DNA of 64,000 nt from contig JAFTWU010000010.1 of NCBI GenBank assembly GCA_017465145.1, forward strand, positions 1-64,000, written 5' to 3'. This stretch comes from Clostridia bacterium. Its GTDB lineage: Bacteria; Bacillota; Clostridia; Christensenellales; Borkfalkiaceae. The position numbers and the translations under genes are program-made. Positions 52,039 through 60,547 of this stretch are shown here, piece after piece; position 1 is the first letter of the stretch; each line of letters opens with the position of its first letter. Under the pieces are notes generated by a model that was not told the DNA's origin, did not search any database, and saw only the letters and a list, made by a program, of their open reading frames with translations.

Positions 52039-53520
52039 TTAAGGCGTTACTACGGGGTCTAATATAATTGCGCCTTCATCTAGGGTTGCTATTGCGCGCG
52101 CAAGTGCAAGACTGTTAATAACGGCGTTTGCACTATCGTTGGGGTTAGCGCCTTGTACGGCAACCTTAGGTAATATGCCTATACCGTGAATACTAGTGCC
52201 TTCTTGATATTTGCTGTGGTCGGGCCACTTGAGAAGTGCGGTAGTTAACTTAAGTGCGCCACCTGAAGTCAACTGATAGGTGGTTTGCATAATGCCCTTA
52301 CCGTAAGTTTTTGCAACGCCGTTTTGGTTTTTAACGATAACTAATCTACCAAAACCGAACACGGTGCAATCGGTACTGTTATATTTAGCCCTGTCTTCTT
52401 CTTTTTCAGCCGTTTTATACTTTTCGCCGTAATGATAAAGCATTGCGCCAAGCAAACATTCCGATGCGGACGCGCTGTTTTCGTTTGCTATTACGGAAAT
52501 TTTTTCAATAAAGCCGTCGAAACGGTCTCTATCCGTACTAAAGTGTGTGGTTTCGTTTTTGCCTACGGCAGAAACAAGTTTAACCTGCAATCCGTTGCCG
52601 TCGATAATAAGGGACGCAATTTTTTCTAAAACGTCCATACTGCCACCGCCGTTATTGCGAAGGTCTAGCACGAGTTTGGTTTTACCCTGCTCTTTTGCAT
52701 AAGCAAACGCCCTTTCCATTTCGCCGAAAGCGTTGCCTTGGAAGGCTTTTAATATAACGTAGAAAACGTCCGTTTTGCCGTTAAGTTCACTTAAATTAAC
52801 GGTGGGGCGCGCAGTTACAACGTTGGTTAAGTCGTTCCCTTCATAAGTAAAGGTAAGTGCGTTTTCGCTATCGTAATATTCAACGTAGGTTGCCTTGTAA
52901 TCGGTTTTTTTGATGGTTACGGGCTCTTCTTTATCCTTAAGATAAAATACGTAGTCAACGTCTTTTTCAGTAGCGTTTAAAAAGTCAACTAGTTGTTGTT
53001 GGGTTGAAAAGTTAGTAACCGTTGTATCGGTGCTTTTTCTAGCACTTTCAATAACGTCGCCCGTCTTTAAGCCTGCGTTATACGCGGGTGAGTTGCCGTT
53101 AGTTGAGTGAAGGGGTTTTACCGGTATTGAACTTAAAGAAATTCCCCCGTCAGTTTCTTCTTTATAACTCCAAGTAAAGCCAAAACCAGAATAGTCGCCC
53201 TTGCTTTCCGCTTGAACTTTTTCATATTCTGCTTTGGTGTAATAGGTGCTATATTGGTCAAGAAATTTTTCCGCAATAATTTCGGCAACCTTATCGCCGT
53301 CAAGTTCAACGTAATCGTTAGTTTCGGGGTCGTAAACGTAGCCAACTTTTTCGATAAGATTTAGAACGTCGATAGGCGTTTTGCTTTCTTTACCGTAAGT
53401 TAAACGGTGCACGTAATAACCGCCGGCAAAAGATAATAACATTAAAAGCGCCATACAAAGCGCAAATAACGTGTGTTTATTACTATGACGTTTTTTTGTA
53501 ATTTTGTTTTGTTCTTCCAT
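52039..53520 (-). CDS. S41 family C-terminal processing peptidase
   Basis: A 493-residue exported serine protease anchored by an N-terminal membrane segment (about 17-40). A PDZ-like domain covers about 105-205 (S-P-A-Y-N-A-G-L-K-T-G-D-V-I). The protease core shows L-V-L-D-L-R-N-N-G-G-G-S (about 283-294) and the nucleophile block N-E-N-S-A-S-A-S-E (about 346-354), with a Lys about 50 residues later. Tail-specific proteases of this type trim exported proteins and, in spore formers, signalling proteins. It follows the PucR-like gene by 3 bases. Confidence 0.88.
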   Translation of the reverse strand: MEEQNKITKKRHSNKHTLFALCMALLMLLSFAGGYYVHRLTYGKESKTPIDVLNLIEKVGYVYDPETNDYVELDGDKVAEIIAEKFLDQYSTYYTKAEYEKVQAESKGDYSGFGFTWSYKEETDGGISLSSIPVKPLHSTNGNSPAYNAGLKTGDVIESARKSTDTTVTNFSTQQQLVDFLNATEKDVDYVFYLKDKEEPVTIKKTDYKATYVEYYDSENALTFTYEGNDLTNVVTARPTVNLSELNGKTDVFYVILKAFQGNAFGEMERAFAYAKEQGKTKLVLDLRNNGGGSMDVLEKIASLIIDGNGLQVKLVSAVGKNETTHFSTDRDRFDGFIEKISVIANENSASASECLLGAMLYHYGEKYKTAEKEEDRAKYNSTDCTVFGFGRLVIVKNQNGVAKTYGKGIMQTTYQLTSGGALKLTTALLKWPDHSKYQEGTSIHGIGILPKVAVQGANPNDSANAVINSLALARAIATLDEGAIILDPVVTP

Positions 53521-53523
53521 AAT

Positions 53524-54567
53524 CTATCCTTTAATGATTTTGCTTAAAACGGTTATTAACCTAAAGGTAACCGCATCTGAAAACTTGCGGATATTAAGCC
53601 CCGTACCGCGTTCAATTTTATCAAGCCTATAGTTTAGCGTGTTGCGGTGCAAATACATTTTTCTTGACGTTTCGCTAATATTTAAACTATTTTCCAAAAA
53701 GGCTTCGGCAGTTTCAATCATTTCTTTGTCTTCAAAAATTTGTCTGCTCTTTTTATCGGTTAAAATAGCGTAATATTCTTTAAGTCGGCTTTCAGGCATT
53801 TGTTCTAGCACCCTAACTAAAACGTAATCTTTATAGGAGTGCACGTCCCCTTTAAGACCGATAAGGTCGCTCATACGCTCTGTTGCAAGTGCTTGAGCAA
53901 AACTTTCTGCTATTTGATAAAGATTTTCCGCGCCGTTGCCTAAATAAATTTTAACCTTAACTCCGCGTTCTTCTAAAACGGAACTTTTTAGATATTCTGC
54001 AAATTCCGCTTGTGAGCGATATTCGTTGTTGCTTGCGCCCGTAAATTTAACCAAGGCGCATTTTTTATCTTCAACTTTAACAATAAAGTCGTGTGCCGTT
54101 CCGCCGTAGTTTAGCAAAACGTCTAAAATATCGTCTGCGCTACCCGAAAGGGTTTTTATAAGCATAACGCTAGAAGGGGCGTTGGGAACGCCAAGTTTTT
54201 GCGCGGTAAGCTCCGTTTGAACGGCACTTTGCCCACCGTTTATAAGTAAGCGCCAAAATTCCGCCTTGCTTATTGGGGATAGAGAAGAAAACTCAAGGTC
54301 GGCAAGTTCGCAAATAAGATATGCAAACTTTTTTTCCGTTTCCCCTGCACCTTCCATCATTGCGATAAGGTTAAGCGCGCCACAAGTTAATTTGAAAAAG
54401 GTTTTAGAATTTTGTTCATCACAAAAAATTCCGTTTGTAAAAGTTGGAACGGTTATCTTATGGCTGTTTGCACCGCCGATATAGTTACCGCCTTCGTCAA
54501 AAACGGCAAGTTCTATACCCGTGCTTTGCTTTATTTTGTTTATAAAGTCTTTAACGATTTTTTCCAT
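53524..54567 (-). CDS. PucR/CdaR-type transcriptional regulator
   Basis: A 347-residue regulator. The N-terminal portion (about 1-120) is a ligand-sensing domain with an F-D-E-G-G-N-Y-I-G-G start similar to sugar-diacid recognition domains. The C-terminal 60 residues form a PucR-type HTH_30: A-E-A-F-L-E-N-S-L-N-I-S-E-T-S ... L-H-R-N-T-L-N-Y-R-L-D-K-I-E. It lies between an S41 protease gene and an MsmX/UgpC-like ATPase gene, all in the same direction, which hints at sugar or sugar-acid control. Confidence 0.82.
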   Translation of the reverse strand: MEKIVKDFINKIKQSTGIELAVFDEGGNYIGGANSHKITVPTFTNGIFCDEQNSKTFFKLTCGALNLIAMMEGAGETEKKFAYLICELADLEFSSLSPISKAEFWRLLINGGQSAVQTELTAQKLGVPNAPSSVMLIKTLSGSADDILDVLLNYGGTAHDFIVKVEDKKCALVKFTGASNNEYRSQAEFAEYLKSSVLEERGVKVKIYLGNGAENLYQIAESFAQALATERMSDLIGLKGDVHSYKDYVLVRVLEQMPESRLKEYYAILTDKKSRQIFEDKEMIETAEAFLENSLNISETSRKMYLHRNTLNYRLDKIERGTGLNIRKFSDAVTFRLITVLSKIIKG

Positions 54568-54700
54568 AATCTAACTTGAACTTATAACCTTTCACCTTTC
54601 TCTTTTACATTATAACTTTTTTTTAGCAATATTTCAACTAATTATAACTTTTAACTTTTTAAAAGTAAAAATTATAAAAATTTTTGAAAGGTAAAAAGAA

Positions 54701-54726
54701 AAAAGCCGTAGAATTTACGGCTTTTT
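54701..54726 (-). terminator. Terminator after the ABC ATPase gene
   Basis: AAAAGCCGTA / TACGGCTTTT arms with T run, 41 bases after the stop codon. Confidence 0.8.
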
Positions 54727-54766
54727 AATTTTAATTTTTTTGCTTACGCTTATAGGTTATAAAGCA

Positions 54767-56191
54767 TTATTCAGCGTCTGCTTTGTCATCAGTTGCGTCA
54801 ACGGTGATTTCTTCATCGATAACTTCAGCGATTTCTTCAACAGATGCATCTGCCTTTTTGCCTAATTTCTTTTGTAATTTAAGAGCGCGTTTTTCTGCTT
54901 CTAAAGCAAGTTTTGCTTCTTCTTCAGCAAGTTTAGCAGCAAGAGCGGCAGCCTTATCTGCTTCTTCTTGTTCACGACGTGCTTGCAATTCTTCGATATA
55001 AGCCTTTTGTTCTTCATCTCTTGCGATAATGGTAACTTCGGTTTCTTTATCGAATACTTGGCAATGTCTTGTGTCAAGAGCAACCATGATAGTGTCGCCC
55101 GCCTTGGTGGTTGAACGAGAGTCAACCTTTGCGGTAACGTTAGAAATATCGTCTACGATACTTACGTCGCCTTCAGCTTCTACCTTTTCAACTTCACTTC
55201 TGGTTTTGCAGTAAATTAAGGTTTCAGGACCTAATGCTTCAACAACGTCTACCTTAACTTGAATTTGGGGTGCGCTAGCATCAGCAAGCCAAGCGGGTGA
55301 ATCGTGAATATCTTCAGGACGAACGCCGAACACGATTTCTCTGCCTGTGTTAAGATATTTATCAAGGTTAACGATAAGTGCAACCTTATCTTTGGGAAGA
55401 AGAACTTTTTCCTTGCCGAATTCTACGTATACCTTGGTTTTAGTACCGGTAAGCGTGCCGGTGAAGAAGTTCATTTGAGGAGTACCGATAAAGCCAGCAA
55501 CGAAAAGGTTGATGGGGTAATCGTAAAGATTGATAGGCGTATCAACTTGTTGCATGAAACCGTCTTTCATAACTACGATTCTAGTACCCATGGTCATAGC
55601 TTCTACTTGGTCGTGGGTAACGTAGATAAAGGTGGTTGCTAAACGGTTGTGAAGTTTGGTAATTTCCGTTCTCATTTGTGAACGAAGTTTAGCGTCTAAG
55701 TTAGATAGCGGTTCGTCCAAAAGGAATACCTTAGGTTCACGAACGATTGCACGACCAAGTGCAACACGTTGACGTTGACCACCAGATAAAGCCTTAGGCT
55801 TACGAGATAAGTACATTTCGATACCTAAAATTCTTGCAGCTTCTTTTACCCTAGCGTCAATTTCAGCCTTGGGCATTTTGCGAAGTTTAAGACCGAAAGC
55901 CATGTTGTCATAAACGGTCATGTGGGGATATAGCGCGTAGTTTTGGAAAACCATTGCGATATCTCTGTCTTTAGGTGCGCGGTTGTTAACCAAAACGCCG
56001 TCGATATAAAGTTCACCGGAAGAAATTTCTTCTAAACCAGCAATCATACGAAGGGTGGTTGACTTACCACAACCAGAAGGACCAACGAATACGATAAATT
56101 CTTTGTCTTCAATGTCAAGGTTAAAATCCGTTACGGCGATAACACCAGAAGGATAAACCTTATAAATGTTTTTTAAGTTCAAACTTGCCAT
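54767..56191 (-). CDS. Carbohydrate ABC transporter ATPase, MsmX/UgpC type, with long charged tail
   Basis: A 474-residue ATP-binding subunit of the multi-sugar class. Walker [10 protein letters not shown] (37-45), ABC signature L-S-G-G-Q-R-Q-R-V (about 135-143), Walker [13 protein letters not shown], and a TOBE-like C-terminal domain with F-G-V-R-P-E-D-I-H. In Firmicutes a single MsmX often serves many sugar permeases, which fits the absence of permease genes here. Residues about 390-474 are an extra Ala/Glu/Lys coiled-coil tail absent from typical members. Confidence 0.92.
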   Translation of the reverse strand: MASLNLKNIYKVYPSGVIAVTDFNLDIEDKEFIVFVGPSGCGKSTTLRMIAGLEEISSGELYIDGVLVNNRAPKDRDIAMVFQNYALYPHMTVYDNMAFGLKLRKMPKAEIDARVKEAARILGIEMYLSRKPKALSGGQRQRVALGRAIVREPKVFLLDEPLSNLDAKLRSQMRTEITKLHNRLATTFIYVTHDQVEAMTMGTRIVVMKDGFMQQVDTPINLYDYPINLFVAGFIGTPQMNFFTGTLTGTKTKVYVEFGKEKVLLPKDKVALIVNLDKYLNTGREIVFGVRPEDIHDSPAWLADASAPQIQVKVDVVEALGPETLIYCKTRSEVEKVEAEGDVSIVDDISNVTAKVDSRSTTKAGDTIMVALDTRHCQVFDKETEVTIIARDEEQKAYIEELQARREQEEADKAAALAAKLAEEEAKLALEAEKRALKLQKKLGKKADASVEEIAEVIDEEITVDATDDKADAE

Positions 56192-56393
56192 AATTTTCTC
56201 CTAAAAAGCGTGGCTTATTATTAGCCCCTTATTTTTTACTTTATAATTTTACTACTTTTTTTACCATTTTGCAATAGTCAAAGGGCATAAATTTTACTAT
56301 TTTTTACATGAAGTTTTTGTGCAACTTGCACAAATTTTATTATTGAAATTTGTTTTTGCCCGTTACCAAACTATTTTAGCGCGCTAACTAAAA

Positions 56394-56969
56394 TTAATCT
56401 AATTCATCTAGGGTTAGTTCGTATGCGGGAGCGAACTCTTTCATAAAATATTCAACTTCTTTGCATTTGCTTGCTTTAAGTTCTGCGCCTATAGTCGATT
56501 TCGCCTTTTTAAATTCGCTATTGCCCGCCTTTACTTCTTCTACGCATTTAAGGTAAGCGGAAAGTCTGTCGGCGTATTTTACAAGTTTATATTCTTCCGT
56601 TTCAGTATCGGGGATAACGTAGGTGCGGTATTCTTCTTTTAAGATATCGGGCAACATATTTATTAACTTTTCGCTAGCGTCTTTTTCCAAATCCTTATAA
56701 GCCGCTTTAATTTCGGGGTTAAAGTATTTTATAGGAGTAGGAAGGTCGCCCGTGATAACTTCGCCAACTTCGTGATATTGCGCAAGAAGTACAACCGTTT
56801 TAACGTCTACGTTTCCACCGTAAACTTTATTATTAATAAGGGCAAGCGCGTGCGCTATAACGGCAACTTGTTGGCTGTGTTCCATAATATTTTCTTCACG
56901 GACGCTACGCATAAGCGACCAACGTTTAATATATTTCATTCTGTTCAAAAATGCGAAAAATTTTGACAT
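56394..56969 (-). CDS. yfbR: YfbR-type 5'-deoxynucleotidase (HD superfamily)
   Basis: A 191-residue HD-domain phosphohydrolase acting on deoxynucleoside monophosphates. The N-terminal R-S-V-R-E-E-N-I-M-E-H-S block and T-G-D-L-P-T-P-I-K-Y-F-N (about 75-86) are diagnostic. The HD signature itself reads Y-H-E-V-G-E, so the usual Asp is Glu. AGGTG six bases before the ATG at 56969 chooses this start over an upstream GTG. Monocistronic. Confidence 0.87.
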   Translation of the reverse strand: MSKFFAFLNRMKYIKRWSLMRSVREENIMEHSQQVAVIAHALALINNKVYGGNVDVKTVVLLAQYHEVGEVITGDLPTPIKYFNPEIKAAYKDLEKDASEKLINMLPDILKEEYRTYVIPDTETEEYKLVKYADRLSAYLKCVEEVKAGNSEFKKAKSTIGAELKASKCKEVEYFMKEFAPAYELTLDELD

Positions 56970-57030
56970 ATATATCACCTAAGTATCAGTTTTTATTTTT
57001 AAGTTTTTTTATTGTATCACATAAATTTAG

Positions 57031-57059
57031 TTGACGCAATAACTAAAAAGCATTATAAT
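57031..57059 (+). promoter_or_regulatory. Promoter of the TPP riboswitch-thiT unit
   Basis: TTGACG (57031-57036), 17-base spacer, TATAAT (57054-57059), just before the aptamer. Confidence 0.75.
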
Positions 57060-57079
57060 CAAAATATCAAAATTAAATA

Positions 57080-57190
57080 TTCGCTATGGGTGCCGTTTGG
57101 CTGAGATTATACCATTGAATCCGCAAGGTAATGCTTGAAGAAAAATGCAAAAAAATACAGTTTATCAGCACCCGCTAGGGTGCTTTTTGT
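57080..57190 (+). promoter_or_regulatory. TPP riboswitch with terminator
   Basis: ATGGGTGCC (about 57086), GGCTGAGA (57099-57106), ACCAT (57111-57115), then GAATCC and AGGTAATGC (to about 57134) follow the THI-box order, with a very short P3 (GCC-GTTT-GGC) and an abbreviated 3' domain. A terminator follows (AGCACCC / GGGTGCT plus TTTTT, about 57165-57186). GGGTGC in the aptamer can pair with GCACCC of the terminator, giving a plausible switch. Confidence 0.82.
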
Positions 57191-57216
57191 TTTCGTAGCG
57201 AATAGAAGGAGTTTTT

Positions 57217-58398
57217 ATGTTATTTAATTTACTTTCTTCTGCTAAACCGATATTTTTATCGGACAAAGTAGAACCGTTTGCTATCTGGATAACGGTTGGC
57301 ATAGTTTGTGCCCTTGTGGTTAGTTGGCTTATTTTATTTTTAATTAAGCCCACGCGCAAAATTAGTGGCACTGTTGCTAAAAAAATGCTTTTCGCCTTTT
57401 TAATTTACGCGCTTGCACTTGGCATTTTTATGCTTGCGCTAGAAATTGAAAAAAAGTATGCCGACGCTTACCTAGATTACAACTGGGTTAACAAGGATAT
57501 TATAAACTACGTTTTTATACCCCTTTTAGCAACGGCTATTTTATCACTATGTAGCGCTATAACTCTTTTCGTGCTAGCAAAACTTAAAAAAGGTAAGGCG
57601 CTTAAGATTACGGGCATAGTTTGTGGCACGGCGTTAATAGTTGCAATTATTACCTGCCTTGTTTTCGTTTACCTTTACTATAAAAACCATATAGTTGGGG
57701 ACGGATATTATACAGACGAAGCGGCTAAATTCAACTCTACCGCATTAATTATAGGCGCGTGCGTTTTAACGGCAATAGTGGTGGCAGTTTCCTTTATCGT
57801 AGGCAGAAAAAATAAAGCGCCCTATACCGCACGTTGTTTGGCGTTTGCAGGCGTTTGCGTTGGTCTTTCTTTCGCGCTATCTTATATAAAATTTGAAGCG
57901 GCTTGGTTGCAAGGCGGTTCAATTACCTTAGTTTCCTTTTTGCCGATATGCTTATTCGCCTATACTTACGGTATGAAAAAAGGTTTACTAGTTGGTTTAA
58001 TTTACGGTCTTTTACAAGCAATACAAGACCCGTTTATCGTTCACCCCGCACAATTTTTACTTGATTACCCCATCGCCTTTTCAATGATTGCACTATCCGG
58101 TCTTTTAACCGACCTTAAAGTTTTAGAAAATCTTCCGCAACTTAAGTTTGCAATAGGCGTTTCTTTGACGGGTATATTTAGATATTTAACCCACGTGATA
58201 TCGGGCGTATTCGCTTTCGGGGCGAACGCGCTTAACGACGGTGCAACTAACTTTTTAGCATATAGCGCCGCTTATAACAGTTACGTATTTATAGATATTG
58301 CACTTGTAATAGTGGTTGGCGTAATTTTACTTTCTTCTAAAGGGTTCAAAAAAGAACTTGTTAAACTTGGTCCCGCGGAAGTTAAAAAGGAAAATTAA
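57217..58398 (+). CDS. thiT: Thiamine ECF transporter S component ThiT with N-terminal membrane extension
   Basis: A 393-residue membrane protein. The C-terminal part (about 205-385) is ThiT-like: the L-Q-G-G-S-I-T-L-V-S-F-L-P-I segment, then Y-G-M-K-K-G-L-L-V-G-L-I-Y-G-L-L-Q and L-D-Y-P-I-A-F match thiamine-binding S components, normally about 190 residues alone. The first 190 residues add about five further hydrophobic segments of unknown role. The TPP riboswitch upstream supports the thiamine assignment. AAGGAG six bases before the ATG fixes the start. Confidence 0.88.
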   Translation: MLFNLLSSAKPIFLSDKVEPFAIWITVGIVCALVVSWLILFLIKPTRKISGTVAKKMLFAFLIYALALGIFMLALEIEKKYADAYLDYNWVNKDIINYVFIPLLATAILSLCSAITLFVLAKLKKGKALKITGIVCGTALIVAIITCLVFVYLYYKNHIVGDGYYTDEAAKFNSTALIIGACVLTAIVVAVSFIVGRKNKAPYTARCLAFAGVCVGLSFALSYIKFEAAWLQGGSITLVSFLPICLFAYTYGMKKGLLVGLIYGLLQAIQDPFIVHPAQFLLDYPIAFSMIALSGLLTDLKVLENLPQLKFAIGVSLTGIFRYLTHVISGVFAFGANALNDGATNFLAYSAAYNSYVFIDIALVIVVGVILLSSKGFKKELVKLGPAEVKKEN

Positions 58399-58449
58399 TT
58401 AGTAGTTGCAAATATTAACAGTATAATCTTAAAAACAAAAGAAAAACAG

Positions 58450-58482
58450 AAAGCGCCGTTGCCTATCAGCAACGGCGCTTTT
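58450..58482. terminator. Bidirectional terminator between thiT and the next gene
   Basis: AAGCGCCGTTGC / GCAACGGCGCTT perfect 12-base arms; convergent genes. Confidence 0.85.
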
Positions 58483-58497
58483 AATTATTATTATGCA

Positions 58498-58944
58498 TTA
58501 ACAGTTATTTATAAAAACGACTATTAATATAGATAAAACTATTGACAATACAATGAATATTATAGAAAGTATCAGCATCCATTTTGGCGTAATTTTCTTT
58601 TTGATGCCCAATGTAGATTTAGCTATGTTAATAACTGAAAGAATAATCGTTGCAGTATAACCAGCATAACCAGCACAAAGCAACCCTATAATACAAATTC
58701 CTGCAACAGTACCAATAACAAACTTTTCTTCGGATGCGTTAGCCAATTCGTTTGATAAATAAGCAGCACTTGCAGAAAAAATTGCACATATAACTGTTGT
58801 AATAGTAAACACAATCATTATAGGTATTAATAGCCCTAGAGATTTCTTTTTCTTTATAGGCGAACTCTCATTTTGTTGATTTGTCGTTTCAATTTGAACA
58901 ACCGCGTTGTCTACCGCTAGGGTTTCGTTGAAAATATTAGCCAT
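58498..58944 (-). CDS. Small three- to four-helix membrane protein A
   Basis: A 148-residue protein with a polar N-terminus of about 35 residues ending in K-K-K-K, then hydrophobic segments at about 38-62, 78-105 and 122-146. No recognised family. It follows a gene of the same design (58986-59414) by about 40 bases. The shared plan is a polar tail, a lysine cluster, then membrane helices with an I-I-K/I-N-I-A-K linker, which suggests a membrane-associated pair or diverged paralogs. Confidence 0.6.
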   Translation of the reverse strand: MANIFNETLAVDNAVVQIETTNQQNESSPIKKKKSLGLLIPIMIVFTITTVICAIFSASAAYLSNELANASEEKFVIGTVAGICIIGLLCAGYAGYTATIILSVINIAKSTLGIKKKITPKWMLILSIIFIVLSIVLSILIVVFINNC

Positions 58945-58985
58945 AATTTTCTATTTTCTCCTATAGCCGTTTATTTAACCCTTTA

Positions 58986-59414
58986 TTACACTACGTTAAA
59001 CAAGAAGGTTAGCAAATAAAATACTACCCACATTATAATTGGTAAAACAGCCATAACGATAAAGTAAATTAAAGTGCTTTTTTCTACCTTTTTCTTTACG
59101 AATTTAATTATAGAAACAACAAGTGCAGCTATATTTACAGCAAGGCTTATTCCGTATAAAATTGAGCCATATGTTAAAACGGTAAGCAAATATCCCAAAG
59201 CTCTAAGGTCTGGTTGGTCTGCAGCGGGAACGTCTAAGAAAACGTCTATTGTCGTCCATGTTAAAAATACGGTTGTGACAAAGAATATTGCAGCGGCTAT
59301 AATACCTAGCGCTAACATCTTCTTCTTTTTGTGTGCAACTTCTTTTTGTTCTTCTGCGGGAGCGGTAGAAACTTCAACTTCTTCCGTTATTACGTCTTTA
59401 ATTTTTTCAGTCAT
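58986..59414 (-). CDS. Small membrane protein B
   Basis: A 142-residue protein: acidic N-terminus (about 1-26), H-K-K-K-K cluster, and hydrophobic segments at about 33-52, 70-105 and 115-140. The spacing of features matches its downstream neighbour. AAGGAGAA before the ATG gives a solid start. No function can be assigned from sequence. Confidence 0.6.
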   Translation of the reverse strand: MTEKIKDVITEEVEVSTAPAEEQKEVAHKKKKMLALGIIAAAIFFVTTVFLTWTTIDVFLDVPAADQPDLRALGYLLTVLTYGSILYGISLAVNIAALVVSIIKFVKKKVEKSTLIYFIVMAVLPIIMWVVFYLLTFLFNVV

Positions 59415-59488
59415 ATAAATTCTCCTTTATATCCTTTATATATAAATACTGCAAAAGAAAGGATTTTCCCTTTTTTGCCGTTATTTAT

Positions 59489-59920
59489 CTAGTTTTGAGC
59501 CAAATATTTTTCCGTTATAGTGGCGGCGATAGAACACAATTCTCCACACGGGCGCTTTTTATAATATTCCTCCGTTCTAGCATCGGGTACGGGTGATTTA
59601 TCTGCAGTAACACCTTCTAAAAGTTCGGCACAAATTATAGAGCCCGTTTCCTTTTTGAAATCTGCACACGCCTTTTGAATTACGCTATAAATTGCAAGTT
59701 TATCTTGCCCGTCTGACAAAAGGTAACTTAGCACCATACACATACCTGAAACGGCACCGCAAGTTAGCCTTTGCCTACCTAACCCACCGCCAAAGCCGAT
59801 GGAGAGTTTTTTAAGGTCATCTACCGATAACCCCATTTCATCTTTGAAAGCAAGAACTACTGCTTGGCAACAGTTTAAACCACTATTAAAATTTTGCAAC
59901 GCTATTTCAGATTTAGTCAT
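59489..59920 (-). CDS. C_GCAxxG_C_C family redox protein
   Basis: A 143-residue protein with the cysteine pattern that names the family: N-C-C-Q-A-V near 17-22, G-F-G-G-G-L-G-R-Q-R-L-T-C-G-A-V-S-G-M near 42-60, a later C-A-E-L-L near 98-102, and R-P-C-G-E-L-C near the C-terminus. Such proteins are thought to bind metal or take part in electron transfer in anaerobes; the precise role is unknown. AAAGGAAAC before the ATG at 59920 sets the start. Confidence 0.85.
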   Translation of the reverse strand: MTKSEIALQNFNSGLNCCQAVVLAFKDEMGLSVDDLKKLSIGFGGGLGRQRLTCGAVSGMCMVLSYLLSDGQDKLAIYSVIQKACADFKKETGSIICAELLEGVTADKSPVPDARTEEYYKKRPCGELCSIAATITEKYLAQN

Positions 59921-60141
59921 AAGTGTTTCCTTTGTTTTTAATATAATACCATAGTAATGGTTTATACGCAATAGGTAATTTAAAATTTAACTTTTGTGCT
60001 ATTTACTAATCTATTTAATAAATTAAATATAAAGCGCACGCCCGCGCAGTATAAATGTTGTTATGGAATTGAGTAAAAAGACCGAAAAAGTGATTTAAAA
60101 ATTCAAAAAGCAAAGACGCGCGGTTTTTACCCTTTAAAATT

Positions 60142-60266
60142 CAAAAAGCAATAAACACTGTTTACTGCTTCCTGAATAATATATGATAAGGGGGAAAATG
60201 ATGAGCTTTTTATAGTCTTGGGAACTTTATGTCCCACGACGACAACGAAACTTTCTGTCCGTTGAC
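60142..60266 (-). ncRNA. Candidate small RNA, about 125 nt, with a C-rich segment
   Basis: In a 628-base stretch without a convincing gene, a minus-strand promoter is followed about 100 bases on by a strong intrinsic terminator (AGCAGTAAAC / GTTTATTGCT, 60147-60169, then TTTTT). Between them lie two copies of GGACANAAAGTT (60249-60260 and 60223-60234), a hairpin with GGGA/TCCC arms, and a probably single-stranded TTTTCCCCCTT (60188-60198) complementary to Shine-Dalgarno sequences. No known RNA family recognised. The opposite strand offers only a five-codon frame. Confidence 0.55.
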
Positions 60267-60290
60267 AATAATAATATACAACTTTATACA
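60262..60290 (+). promoter_or_regulatory. Plus-strand promoter overlapping the sRNA promoter
   Basis: TTGACA (60262-60267), 17-base spacer, TATACA (60285-60290). A transcript would run through about 200 A+T-rich bases without a gene to the terminator near 60.5 kb. Confidence 0.45.
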
Positions 60291-60301
60291 CCTTTTGTAA
60301 A
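60273..60301 (-). promoter_or_regulatory. Promoter of the candidate sRNA
   Basis: Minus-strand TTTACA (60296-60301), 17-base spacer, TATATT (60273-60278). Confidence 0.6.
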
Positions 60302-60481
60302 GTATTTTGTACACGATTTTTGAATTTTTTTGAAAATTTTTAACACATTTTTTTGATTTACGGTTAATTTTGTTAAATTTTAACATTTTTTGTTATAACT
60401 TAAAATTTTTTATTTTTAAAGAGAGTGTAAAAACGCACTAAGCTATAAATTATCGCAAAAATATCTAAAAATACAAAACAA
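60302..60481. other. A+T-rich stretch without a gene
   Basis: Very A+T-rich sequence with many T and A runs (TTTTTTTGAAAATTTTT and similar). No reading frame, tRNA or repeat of note is visible. It could be an A-tract region or an untranslated RNA. Confidence 0.5.
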
Positions 60482-60510
60482 AACCCCCGCTCATTTTTGC
60501 GCGGGGGGTT
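60482..60510. terminator. Terminator after rpsR
   Basis: AACCCCCGC / GCGGGGGGTT arms, 38 bases beyond the rpsR stop; can act in both directions. Confidence 0.75.
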
Positions 60511-60547
60511 AACCTTTTTAGTGATAAATTACACTTTTATTTAATAA

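Noticed and set aside
60150-60170. AGGAAGCAG on the minus strand suggested a signal recognition particle RNA
   Set aside because: The rest of the conserved SRP domain IV (GGUCAGG and the apical GGAA loop) is absent.
60188-60208. AAGGGGGAAAATGATG on the plus strand looks like a ribosome binding site and start codon
   Set aside because: The frame ends after five codons. The same bases make better sense as the C-rich segment of a minus-strand RNA, though a tiny leader peptide cannot be excluded.
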